Shown piece after piece: positions 56,933-64,000 of a DNA stretch of 64,000 nt. Below the pieces are notes generated by a model. That model worked only from the letters and a program-made list of their open reading frames with translations, did not search any database and was not told where the DNA came from. A program made the translations under genes and the position numbers. Origin of the DNA: Lewinellaceae bacterium (GTDB lineage Bacteria; Bacteroidota; Bacteroidia; Chitinophagales; Saprospiraceae). The first letter of the stretch is position 1. Each line of letters starts with the position of its first letter. The DNA lies in assembly GCA_020636225.1 (NCBI GenBank), contig JACJYI010000005.1, positions 452,001 to 516,000 on the forward strand, given 5' to 3'.

Positions 56933-57742
56933 ATGGTGGAATCAAAGTCAAAAATGAGTATCCGTCGCCAATGCGATCTACTGGGAGTCAACAGGAATCG
57001 GTTGAACACACCAAAGCGCAAGGAAAGTGTTGAGAACCTGTCGATCATGCGAATACTGGATGAACGGTACCTGAACAAGCCTTCACACGGAATCCTGCGC
57101 ATGCAGGACCACCTGAAGGATGAAGGATATCTGGTCAACGAGAAACGGATCAGACGATTGATGAGGAAGATGGGGTTGATGGCGATCTATCCCAAGCCCA
57201 ACTTGAGTCGTCGAGGCCATATCAAGTATGTCCATCCCTATTTGATACGCGGAATGGAAGTGAACAGGCCAAATCAGGTATGGGCAATTGACATCACCTA
57301 CATCCCCATGGCAAAAGGCTTTCAGTATCTGACGGCTATCATTGACCTATACAGTCGATATGTGGTTGGCTGGGATCTGAGTAACAGTCTGGACGCTGAA
57401 AGCAGCCATAGAGTTCTCAGACAAGCGATAGCCAAATATGGGAAGCCAGAGATCGTGAACTCGGATCAAGGCAGCCAATTTACCTGCAAAGAATGGGTCG
57501 GATACCTGGAGCGCTCAGAAATCCGGATCAGCATGGACGGAAAAGGACGAGCTTTGGACAATGTCTTTATCGAACGCCTATGGCGGAGTGTGAAGTACGA
57601 CTATGTGTATCTTCATCCGGCCGAAGATGGACAGGAGCTTTACAAGGGGTTGAAACAGTACTTCGAAGAGTACAACATGAATTCACATCAAGGAATAGCG
57701 CGCCGCAAACCGACAGAACTGTTTTACTCAATAGCAGCTTGA
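56933..57742 (+). CDS. IS3-family transposase OrfB (DDE integrase domain)
   Basis: 269 residues from the first ATG; in the fused form translation enters from orfA by -1 shift. The N-terminal HTH_21 part (KPSHGILRMQDHLKDEGYLV) precedes the rve catalytic core. The DDE triad is D in VWAIDITYIP, D in IVNSDQGSQF and E in NVFIERLWRSVK, with the usual D-D 60ish and D-35-E spacing. All three catalytic residues are present, so the transposase is probably active. Confidence 0.95.
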   Translation: MVESKSKMSIRRQCDLLGVNRNRLNTPKRKESVENLSIMRILDERYLNKPSHGILRMQDHLKDEGYLVNEKRIRRLMRKMGLMAIYPKPNLSRRGHIKYVHPYLIRGMEVNRPNQVWAIDITYIPMAKGFQYLTAIIDLYSRYVVGWDLSNSLDAESSHRVLRQAIAKYGKPEIVNSDQGSQFTCKEWVGYLERSEIRISMDGKGRALDNVFIERLWRSVKYDYVYLHPAEDGQELYKGLKQYFEEYNMNSHQGIARRKPTELFYSIAA

Positions 57743-58708
57743 TTTATCCACAAAAAATCGAGTTACTCACAAAAGAAAAAAGAAGCAAAAAAGAAAAATG
57801 ATGATGATTATGACATTAATTTTATCACCTAAGAATATCTTCTAACTGGCTACTCCAATGGGGAGTACTTCACATCTCCATACGAAATAAATGGATGACC
57901 TGATCCAAAGTATTCAGCGCTTTGACTTATGCCGTTTTGTAAAGTTCCAAGATATCTTAACTTCTTTATGTCCCAATGGCTAGGAATATCTCCGAGCCAT
58001 TCAATCCCGCTCGGCTTTAGTTCCACTTTGGCATCTATGCCCTTGGTGACAGCATTGGTGATTACGGCCAGTCTCTTTTCCTTTAGCCTTTCAATAAACT
58101 GTTGCTTCTTCTCTATAAGTGTATCCAGTCGGGAGACTTCTTTATCCAGGAAGTTGGCGATGGATTTTTGTTCTGTAATTGATGGGACTGGAAGTAAAAC
58201 ACTTTTAGATCCTGATTTGGGTAATCCATATCTCGTTACACCATTTGCGATTATTTCGAATTGTTTGGAGAGAAAGGAGCTTTGAAAGCACCTGAATAAA
58301 AATCCGCCAATCATTTCACTTGGTTTACATCTGATTAGAGATAAATGATATCCGCAAACCATATCTGGCGCTGTTTCAACTACGAAAGCAGGAATTCCAA
58401 TATCATCCGCTGACTCCGAATCTTTGGTAATGATTACATCACCAACTTTTACATGAAATTTGCGAATTTCTTCATCAGAGGCTGATGAAACCATATACTC
58501 AAGCTTAGAATGAATGAAATCATTGTAATAGACGTCAGTGTAGTTTACAAGCCTTACTTGCCTTTGTTCATCGTAAGTCTTTTTATCAACATTGCTTACA
58601 CTTAGATCTGCAACATACTTTAGCTTTTTTGCCTTCCAATTCGATGGAATTTCACCCAACCACTCGATTCCGCTATCCCTATATTTCTCGTATTTCAAAT
58701 ACTTCATA

Positions 58709-60802
58709 TTAAATAGTTTCAGAGTAAGTAACATCTTTCAATAACCCTAAAATATCCTTCTCCAAATCCTTTAGCTCCTCTTCGATCAATTCAAGGTCTC
58801 TTGGTGGCTCATATTGATAGAAGTGTTTGTTTAAAGGTATCTCGTAACCCACTTTTGTTTTAGTGTGGTCAATCCACGCATCCGGTACATGGGGCAGCAC
58901 CTCTCTTTCAAAATAGGTCTGAATGCTCTCTTTGAGGGGTATGATCTCGGTATCCCTAAGTTGTGGATCGGGTTCCGGATCGCCCTTTTTATCCCTGCAT
59001 ATCTCGGCTGTTTCGTCCCGTTCACTGAGGGCTTCTATGATGGCTTTCAGTTCTGAGGCGTTCAGCTTCATGGCTTTCTTCTTGTCTACCTCCCTCAGAT
59101 CAAGCAAAAAGCTTTTGCGGTCTTTGTACAACTTTTCGTTGTGTGCTTTGCCAAAGTCCTTGAGCATGTCTTTAATCGCCTGTTGGCGTTGTTCTCCGGC
59201 TTCTATTTCCTTCAGGCGTACATTTTCATCCTTCTTATTGCTGCTGGCAATATTTTGAAAAGAGCTGATGCCATCCAATAAGGCAATCCGCTCGGCATTA
59301 GCCTGGAAGTTTAACCTTAGCGGACGCTCCACCGTGATTTTGTTGTAACCAAAGTCTTCATTGTCAAAGACCTTGTTCACTGGCAATTCTTTTTCCTTGC
59401 CATCAATGATGAATTTGGCTTTTTCGTCATTTTGGAAGCGGTCGTAGATACCAGTGATTTCAGCTATCTGGTTCGGTCGATTTTCTTCTCCATCTCCAAT
59501 CTGCTTTCGCTTATTTCCGAGACTCTTTTTCATTTGAATCCAGAAATTACGCCCATCGATCAGTTGGATCTTTCCTTTACGTGTTTTACTCTTTCTGTTG
59601 GTCACAATCCAGATATAGGTCGAAATACCAGTATTGTAGAATAGCTGATCTGGCAATGCGACAATGGCATCCAGCCAGTCATTTTCGATGATCCATCTGC
59701 GTATTTCTGATTCACCACCTCCGGCATCACCTGTAAAGAGTGGGGAACCATTAAAAACAACCGCAATACGACTTCCGTCTTCATTTACTGGTCTCATCTT
59801 TGAAATCATATGTTGCAGAAAAAGTAATGCCCCGTCATTAACTCTTGGTAATCCTGCTCCAAAGCGACCATTGTAGCCTAGTGTTTCTGCTTCCCGCTGG
59901 ATGTATTTCTCCTGTTGCTTCCACGAAACCCCAAAAGGTGGATTGGCAAGCATGTAATCAAATCTGAAAGTTGTGAAGGCATCCTTTGTAAAGCTGTCAC
60001 CAAGTTTTATCTTTTCCTCATCGTGTCCTTTGATTAACATGTCAGATCGGCAAATAGCCCAAGCCTCATCGTTCCAGTCTTGTCCGAACAAGTGAGGTTG
60101 TGCATCTTTATTGAGTTGTTTGATGTATTGTTCTGCTTCAGAAAGCATACCTCCGGTTCCACAGGCCGGGTCATAGATCATTTTCACCTTGAAGCTCTGG
60201 GCTAGATCATCCTCAGGTGATAGCAAAAGATCAACCATCAATTTGATGACCTCACGAGGTGTAAAGTGTTCTCCAGCCTCTTCATTGGATTGTTCAGCAC
60301 CAATCCTGATCAATTCCTCAAAGATGTAGCCCATTTGGAGGTTATCGATTCTGCTTGGTGACAGGTCGATGGTCGAGAACTTCTTTATGACTTGATACAG
60401 AATGTTCTTTTCGGCCATCTTTCTGATCTCATCCTCAAACTCGAACCTTACGAAGATTTCCCGAACATTGGGGGAGAAGTTATTGATGTAGCTATTGAGG
60501 TTGGGAGCAATCTGGTTGGCATCATCTAAAAGCCTTTGGAAGTCCAGTTTTGACAAATTATAGAATTTTACACCTGTTACCTCCTGTACCTTAGCATCAA
60601 TAATACTTTGTGATTTGCCCTTGTACTGGCTGTAACGTTCCAAGGTGGCTTCCTTTGTTGGGGCAAGGATGCAATCAAACCTTCTGAGCACTGTTAGCGG
60701 TAAGATTACTTTCCTGTATTCATTGCGTTTGTAGGGGCCTCTGAGGAGGTTGCATATTTCCCAAATGAAATCCGCCATCTGGCGGTGAGTTTCTACAGTC
60801 AT
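58709..60802 (-). CDS. hsdM: Type I DNA methyltransferase M subunit
   Basis: A 697-residue N6-adenine methyltransferase subunit. The N-terminal ~170 residues are the HsdM helical domain, then come the SAM-binding motif DPACGTGG (211-218) after EHFTPREVIKLMVDLL and the catalytic motif NPPF (287-290). The C-terminal ~200 residues are longer than in the ~500-residue classical HsdM; this longer form, ending in long helices (DLELIEEELKDLEKDILGLL), is frequent in Bacteroidota systems. The start at 60802 lies 5 bp after the regulator gene stop, and the stop is 1 nt before the hsdS start. Motifs are intact. Confidence 0.95.
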   Translation of the reverse strand: MTVETHRQMADFIWEICNLLRGPYKRNEYRKVILPLTVLRRFDCILAPTKEATLERYSQYKGKSQSIIDAKVQEVTGVKFYNLSKLDFQRLLDDANQIAPNLNSYINNFSPNVREIFVRFEFEDEIRKMAEKNILYQVIKKFSTIDLSPSRIDNLQMGYIFEELIRIGAEQSNEEAGEHFTPREVIKLMVDLLLSPEDDLAQSFKVKMIYDPACGTGGMLSEAEQYIKQLNKDAQPHLFGQDWNDEAWAICRSDMLIKGHDEEKIKLGDSFTKDAFTTFRFDYMLANPPFGVSWKQQEKYIQREAETLGYNGRFGAGLPRVNDGALLFLQHMISKMRPVNEDGSRIAVVFNGSPLFTGDAGGGESEIRRWIIENDWLDAIVALPDQLFYNTGISTYIWIVTNRKSKTRKGKIQLIDGRNFWIQMKKSLGNKRKQIGDGEENRPNQIAEITGIYDRFQNDEKAKFIIDGKEKELPVNKVFDNEDFGYNKITVERPLRLNFQANAERIALLDGISSFQNIASSNKKDENVRLKEIEAGEQRQQAIKDMLKDFGKAHNEKLYKDRKSFLLDLREVDKKKAMKLNASELKAIIEALSERDETAEICRDKKGDPEPDPQLRDTEIIPLKESIQTYFEREVLPHVPDAWIDHTKTKVGYEIPLNKHFYQYEPPRDLELIEEELKDLEKDILGLLKDVTYSETI

Positions 60803-60807
60803 TAGTA

Positions 60808-60999
60808 TTACTTATTTTCTTTGATTATGTCTTTTACTTCTATTTCAAGGATTTTTGCAATTTGAAAAAGGATTTCAAGTCTTGGTTGTTGTCGGTTCTG
60901 AACGTATCCATTTACCATGTTGTAACTCTTTCCGAGTTTCTCCGCCAACCAAGTTTGTTTAATTCCTTTTGCTTCAAGCACTTCCTTTATTCGATTCAT
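60808..60999 (-). CDS. XRE-type small regulator (C-protein-like)
   Basis: A 63-residue helix-turn-helix protein (MNRIKEVLEAKGIKQTWLAE to the end) of the XRE/Cro type, first gene of the restriction operon. Small proteins of this sort beside R-M genes act as controllers that delay restriction until methylation is set up; that role is inferred here from the position 5 bp before hsdM. About 60 bp of AT-rich sequence precede it, where the promoter must lie. Confidence 0.92.
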   Translation of the reverse strand: MNRIKEVLEAKGIKQTWLAEKLGKSYNMVNGYVQNRQQPRLEILFQIAKILEIEVKDIIKENK

Positions 61000-61194
61000 G
61001 TCTGCCTAAATTTTAAATCGCTAAACAAGTCTAATTTCCCTATTTATCTCATATTTTAATACACATTTCGTTTGTTTTATTGTTGGTTTCTCCGAGCGTT
61101 GGTAAAAAATTGGCTCTTTTGGTTTTTTGCGTTTGGGTTGTGTGTCGGCAAAAACCAAGTGTGCCTATTTGCGGGTTGGCTTTGTCAGCATGGC

Positions 61195-61328
61195 ATACAA
61201 CGGCTATGGTTATGGCAAGTGCGGGATTTTGAAACCGAATCTTTGTCCGCCAGACCGAATGTCATTTAACTGCAATATCTTCATATTTAAGCAGTCAGCC
61301 CGCATTTGCTATAGCCGATGTTAGCCAC
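61195..61328. repeat. Middle island site: attC-like imperfect palindrome
   Basis: About 134 bp whose two ends are near the integron core consensus: ATACAAC at 61195-61201 (RYYYAAC but for one base) and GTTAGCC at 61320-61326 (GTTRRRY but for one base). Inside, CGGCTAT...GGCAAGTGCGGG (61201-61225) pairs with CCCGCATTTGCTATAGCCG (61299-61317) apart from a 6-nt bulge and two mismatches. Size and shape fit attC (57-141 bp). The right end lies 5 bp from the stop of the gene at 61334. The 195 bp between here and the XRE gene hold no recognisable gene. Confidence 0.5.
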
Positions 61329-61333
61329 AGTTT

Positions 61334-62308
61334 TTATTTTTTCTTTTTCTTGCGTTCAAGAGTTTTTTTGATCGTATTTTCAAGCGCCACCGTTCGTTTA
61401 GAAATTGATTTCTTGGTGCCAATTGATTCTCCGTTTACAGTCAACAGGTAATTTAATTCCCATTTATTCTGGTCATTAAGTTCAAATTGAATTTTCTCAG
61501 TATCAAACTTATAGGTCAGTTCGTCTAATTTTTTCTCAAGCTTTTTAAGAGTGTCTGTTTTGAGCGAATTCACAATTTCATCTGGTGTTTTATCAATTGC
61601 AATTAGCTCGATTTGAATTGGTGCAGGAAATTCAAAAATGTAAGTTATGGGTCTGTCTTTTGGATTTGCCCTTTTTATCATTTTAGCAACTCCTTTTTTT
61701 ATGAGGTCGTAAGTACCTGCTAAATCATCAGAAACTTTGTTAGCGAGTTTGTTGGTCGTCTTTTTGAGAATTTTCTTTGCAAGCTTATATCCAAAGAAGA
61801 GATAAATGTAATTCTCTGCTAGCTGAAAGACGATCTCGGGGTCGCTAATGAAAGACTTTCTTGATAGACCTAATTTCTTGAATTCAATTTCACTTTCATT
61901 CTGCAATTCTGAGTAGAAACTATCTGCATCTTTGTAATTTTCAAAATTTTGAGGGTCGATTGAAATCACAATTATTTCCGAAGTCTCTGTCTGTACTTCG
62001 GCAAAAGGGGTTCCACCTGTAGAAAAATATTCTCTAACTACAATTTCACCGTCAGCCAACTCTAATTCTTCTGCTGAGTCAAAGAACTCTTGATAAGCAA
62101 CTAGGTAGTATTCTCCATCTTCACCTTGAATAACTTCGGCATTACTAATTCTCCCAAGTGGTGGTAAAGTCATGTCGTGCTCAACTCCGATTCTTGGTCG
62201 TCTACCGCTGTTGATAGTTTCAGCACCCATTTCAAGTGCTTCTTTTGTCATCATTTCACCATGTCGATCAACATGTGTACTTGATAATACTATTTGTCGT
62301 CTTTCCAT
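61334..62308 (-). CDS. Cassette-like gene: prohead-protease-like N-terminus, unknown C-terminal helical part
   Basis: A 324-residue cytoplasmic protein. Residues ~7-80 (LSSTHVDRHGEMMTKEALEM, then RIGVEHDMTLPPLGRISNAE with H44) resemble the N-terminal region of HK97-type prohead serine proteases (S78-like). The rest (about 130-324) is helical, Lys-rich and without recognised domain, ending in a run of lysines. No phage structural genes are nearby, so it is not part of a prophage here. The gene is bracketed by a perfect 12-bp inverted repeat. Composition is AT-rich. Its role is unknown; a defence function is only a guess from the neighbours. Confidence 0.75.
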   Translation of the reverse strand: MERRQIVLSSTHVDRHGEMMTKEALEMGAETINSGRRPRIGVEHDMTLPPLGRISNAEVIQGEDGEYYLVAYQEFFDSAEELELADGEIVVREYFSTGGTPFAEVQTETSEIIVISIDPQNFENYKDADSFYSELQNESEIEFKKLGLSRKSFISDPEIVFQLAENYIYLFFGYKLAKKILKKTTNKLANKVSDDLAGTYDLIKKGVAKMIKRANPKDRPITYIFEFPAPIQIELIAIDKTPDEIVNSLKTDTLKKLEKKLDELTYKFDTEKIQFELNDQNKWELNYLLTVNGESIGTKKSISKRTVALENTIKKTLERKKKKK

Positions 62309-62321
62309 TTTTTTTCAAATT

Positions 62322-62420
62322 GTGGCTAACATCAATGTTTGCGACACTCCTATGTCGTTTATATCCATTTCATCTGCCCTAAACTTTCGCAAACATCAAC
62401 CATAGCGGATGTTTGCGACA
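62322..62420. repeat. Right island site: attC-like palindrome
   Basis: Begins GTGGCTAACATC (62322-62333), the exact inverted copy of 61317-61328. Inside is a 10-bp perfect inverted repeat ATGTTTGCGA/TCGCAAACAT (62335-62344 and 62387-62396) and a second one CGCAAACATC/GATGTTTGCG (62388-62397 and 62408-62417). The end CCATAGCGGATGTTTGCGAC (about 62400-62419) is a third copy of the ATAGCCGATGTT-type motif, same orientation as at 48781 and 61311. The outer end fits the core consensus less well than the middle site. The following 200 bp to the next gene show nothing else. Confidence 0.45.
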
Positions 62421-62620
62421 TTAACTTGGTTCTTACTCGACATCTAAAGATACAGTTTATCCAGCATGAACTCAACGTATAGCTTGCTTTTCATCAGCAT
62501 TGTCCCCAGGTCGACAATAGGATGCCGATCCTCCAGTTTCCTTCGGTTTTCCTCAACTTTCCCTGTAGCTTCGCGGTTATCCTGATACACCCCTGCGTTC
62601 AGGGGGCAGAATCACAGGCT

Positions 62621-63370
62621 ATGTTACGCAAAATCTGGCTATTGACCCTGTTGCTGGGTCCCCTTTTCCTGGCCGCTCAGGCTCCCTCTGCCACCGAGAT
62701 CATCCGCCGTTCCGATGAGAAGCTCCGGGGCAAGACCAGTTACGGGGAGATGACCATGACCATTGTCCGGCCCAGCTGGAGCCGAGAGGTGGGGTTCAAG
62801 TCCTGGTCCAAGGGCAGCGAGAAGGCCCTCATCCTCATCACCGGCCCCAATCGCGACAAGGGGTCTGTCTTCCTCAAGCAGGACAAGGAGATCTGGAACT
62901 GGCGACCGACCATCGGCCGGACCATCAAGCTGCCCCCCTCCATGATGATGCAGTCGTGGATGGGATCCGACTTCACCAACGACGACCTGGTCAAGGAGTC
63001 CTCCGCCGTGGAGGACTACACCCACAAGCTGATCGGTTCCGAGAAGGTGCAGGGCATGGACTGCTGGAAGATCGAACTGACCCCCACGCGGGATGCCGCC
63101 GTGGTGTGGGGCAAGGTGATCAGCTGGGTGGACAAGAAGGAATACATGCAGCTCCGGGCCGAGTTCTACGACGAGGACGGCTACCTGGTGAACACCATGG
63201 AAGCGTCAGACATCACCACCCTGGGGGGCAAGACCCTTCCCGCCACCCTGACCATGATCCCGGCGGATGAACCCGGCCACAAGACCATCGTGACCTACCA
63301 GAACCTGGTGTTCGACAAGCCCATCGCCGACAATTTCTTTTCCGAACAGAACATGCGCCGCGTCCAATGA
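62621..63370 (+). CDS. Outer-membrane lipoprotein-sorting-type protein
   Basis: A 249-residue exported protein with signal peptide MLRKIWLLTLLLGPLFLAAQ. The mature part matches the LolA-like 'outer membrane lipoprotein-sorting protein' family: DEKLRGKTSYGEMTMTIVRP, then KEIWNWRPTIGRTIKLPPSM, FTNDDLVKESSAVEDYTHKL and KVISWVDKKEYMQLRAEFYD. Such proteins are usually encoded next to MacB/FtsX-type permeases, as here: the permease start overlaps this stop by 4 nt. It probably carries a lipid or lipoprotein in the periplasm. The start at 62621 is set by the signal peptide. GC-rich, host-like codon use. Confidence 0.9.
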   Translation: MLRKIWLLTLLLGPLFLAAQAPSATEIIRRSDEKLRGKTSYGEMTMTIVRPSWSREVGFKSWSKGSEKALILITGPNRDKGSVFLKQDKEIWNWRPTIGRTIKLPPSMMMQSWMGSDFTNDDLVKESSAVEDYTHKLIGSEKVQGMDCWKIELTPTRDAAVVWGKVISWVDKKEYMQLRAEFYDEDGYLVNTMEASDITTLGGKTLPATLTMIPADEPGHKTIVTYQNLVFDKPIADNFFSEQNMRRVQ

Positions 63371-64000
63371 AGCAGTGGCTCATCCTGGCCTGGCGCAATA
63401 TCTGGCGCAACAAACGCCGGACCCTCATCTCCGCGGCATCCGTTGCCTTTGCGGTGATGTTCGCCACGTCCATGAGCTCCCTGCAGAAAGGGGGGTGGGA
63501 CCGCATGCTCAACAATGTGGTCCATTTCTATTTCGGCTATGGGCAGATCCACGCCCAGGGATACTGGGACGAGCAGACCATCGACCGGTCGCTCGAATTA
63601 CAGCCGGATACGCTGGCCGTCCTGTCGGCGATGATCGGCAACAAACCCATTGTCCCCCGATTGGAGTCCTTTGCCCTGGCCTCCACCGGTCCCATCACCA
63701 TGGGGGTGCTGGTCAGCGGGATCGACCCGTCGGGCGAGGACAGCCTCACCGACCTGGCCGATCGACTGGTGGCCGGGCAGTATTTCACTAGTCAAGCGGA
63801 TGATGGGGTCCTGGTGGCGGAAGGCATCGCAGAGGAGCTGGAACTGGCCGTGGGCGATACCCTGGTCCTGCTCAGCCAGGGCTATCACGGGGTCAGTGCC
63901 GCCGGCAAGTATCCGATCACCGGCCTGGTGTCCTTCGGATCGCCGGAGCTCAACAAGCTGATGGTGTACATGCCCCTGGAAACCGCGCAGTATTTCTTCG
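63367..64000 (+). CDS. FtsX/MacB-type ABC transporter permease (cut by window end)
   Basis: 211 codons are visible, with no stop before the window end. It opens MKQWLILAWRNIWRNKRRTL, the classical start of a MacB/LolC-type permease: a 'W+N+WRN..RT' amphipathic segment, a membrane helix (about 20-38) and then a periplasmic MacB_PCD-like domain (GQIHAQGYWDEQ, LVSGIDPSGEDSLTDL, VGDTLVLLSQGYHG). The ATG overlaps the stop of the preceding gene (ATGA), so translation is coupled. It should act with an ATPase encoded further downstream in lipoprotein or lipid transport. Confidence 0.9.
   Translation, partial: MKQWLILAWRNIWRNKRRTLISAASVAFAVMFATSMSSLQKGGWDRMLNNVVHFYFGYGQIHAQGYWDEQTIDRSLELQPDTLAVLSAMIGNKPIVPRLESFALASTGPITMGVLVSGIDPSGEDSLTDLADRLVAGQYFTSQADDGVLVAEGIAEELELAVGDTLVLLSQGYHGVSAAGKYPITGLVSFGSPELNKLMVYMPLETAQYFF

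Larger units (their letters stand above)
56565..57872 (+). mobile_element. IS3-family insertion sequence, 1,308 bp, complete
   Basis: A complete element with imperfect terminal inverted repeats: TGAGCTACTCCCC at the left and TGAAGTACTCCCC as the complement of the right end (11 of 13 identical), followed inside by a further matching GGAG..GCCAGTTA block. The ends are TG...CA as usual for IS3. The 3-bp target duplication CAT flanks it at 56562-56564 and 57873-57875. It contains orfA and orfB in the -1 frame arrangement. The element reads opposite to the hsdS gene it interrupts. Intact ends and frames point to a recent insertion. Confidence 0.93.
56047..58707 (-). pseudogene. hsdS: Type I restriction specificity subunit, split by an IS3-family element
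   Basis: The 5' part (58707 to about 57876) encodes the first target-recognition domain (after EKYRDSGIEWLGEIPSNW), the central conserved helix (ITEQKSIANFLDKEVSRL) and the start of the second target-recognition domain (GIEWLGDIPSHW, to FISYGDV). The 3' part (56561-56047) encodes its remainder and the closing conserved helix. Between them lies the IS element at 56565. Deleting it with one copy of the CAT duplication leaves 1,350 bp, an exact multiple of 3, giving a 449-residue HsdS with the junction reading GGA GAT GTT TAC (G-D-V-Y). As it stands the 5' half runs into the IS and stops at 57850, giving a 285-residue truncated subunit. The start at 58707 lies 1 nt after the hsdM stop. Confidence 0.95.

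Noticed and set aside
56565..57872. IS element as the cause of island acquisition (composite transposon)
   Set aside because: Only one IS copy is present in the window, and it lies inside an operon gene with its own target duplication, so it came after the island was assembled.
61334..62308. Evidence for a prophage because of the prohead-protease-like N-terminus
   Set aside because: No capsid, portal, terminase, tail or integrase genes lie on either side, and the neighbouring genes are R-M and host genes.

Overview
The window reads as chromosomal DNA of a Bacteroidota bacterium, most likely of the Saprospiria type. The reasons are: several secreted proteins ending in type IX secretion (T9SS) sorting tails, both the common type A tail and the CHU_C 'gliding-motility' type B tail; a very long Cys-rich Ig-like repeat protein; single-domain lipoproteins with Bacteroidota-style signal peptides; and absence of strong Shine-Dalgarno use. 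Placement below phylum level is inference. Most of the window is GC-rich; about 48.6-62.5 kb is clearly AT-richer and looks acquired. No tRNA, rRNA or CRISPR array was seen.

Layout. 1-10.3 kb: a cut DinB-fold gene, a PQQ-propeller lipoprotein, a small membrane protein, a sortilin/BNR-type T9SS protein and a 1,674-residue T9SS type B surface protein with twelve ~78-residue repeats. 10.4-16.6 kb: an OmpR-type regulator and its histidine kinase, prfC (release factor 3), a metallo-hydrolase lipoprotein, a PgeF/YfiH-type protein and a small unknown. 16.8-29.5 kb: a 1,110-residue T9SS protein, an unknown cytoplasmic protein, an ATP-grasp enzyme, a Cys/Trp-module secreted protein, a cold-shock protein with a basic extension, a c-type-heme lipoprotein, a three-module glycogen-binding-like secreted protein and a two-motif aspartyl protease. 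29.7-32 kb: a lipoprotein, then about 1.1 kb of repeats (several different arrays all with 7-nt period, a 35-nt core present twice, REP-like palindromes), then a CDGSH iron-sulfur protein and OsmC. 32-48.4 kb: membrane and secreted proteins, a Crp-type regulator, a frameshifted nucleotide cyclase, a membrane-anchored winged-helix protein and BNR/YCF48 propeller proteins.

The accessory island (about 48.6-62.5 kb) is the most interesting part. Reading right to left it contains a tightly packed operon: XRE regulator, hsdM, hsdS, an FRG-domain gene, hsdR, and a 1,052-residue protein with a GHKL ATPase-like (sacsin/NOV) N-terminus and a PD-(D/E)XK-like C-terminus. Gene junctions are ATGA overlaps or gaps of 10 nt or less, so the FRG and sacsin-like genes are probably parts of this restriction-modification system rather than neighbours by chance. 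hsdS is split by a complete 1,308-bp IS3-family element with a 3-bp target duplication; removing it in silico restores an uninterrupted 449-codon hsdS.

The island is punctuated by three same-orientation copies of a short motif (around ATAGCCGATGTT) at 48.78, 61.31 and 62.40 kb, attached to imperfect palindromes of attC-like size. The single gene at 61.3-62.3 kb (N-terminus reminiscent of HK97-type prohead proteases) is bracketed by a perfect 12-bp inverted repeat lying 5 bp past its stop and 13 bp before its start, which is the geometry expected of an integron-type cassette. No integrase is in the window, so this is a hypothesis. After the island, host-like DNA resumes with an outer-membrane lipoprotein-sorting protein and an overlapping FtsX/MacB-type permease that runs off the end.
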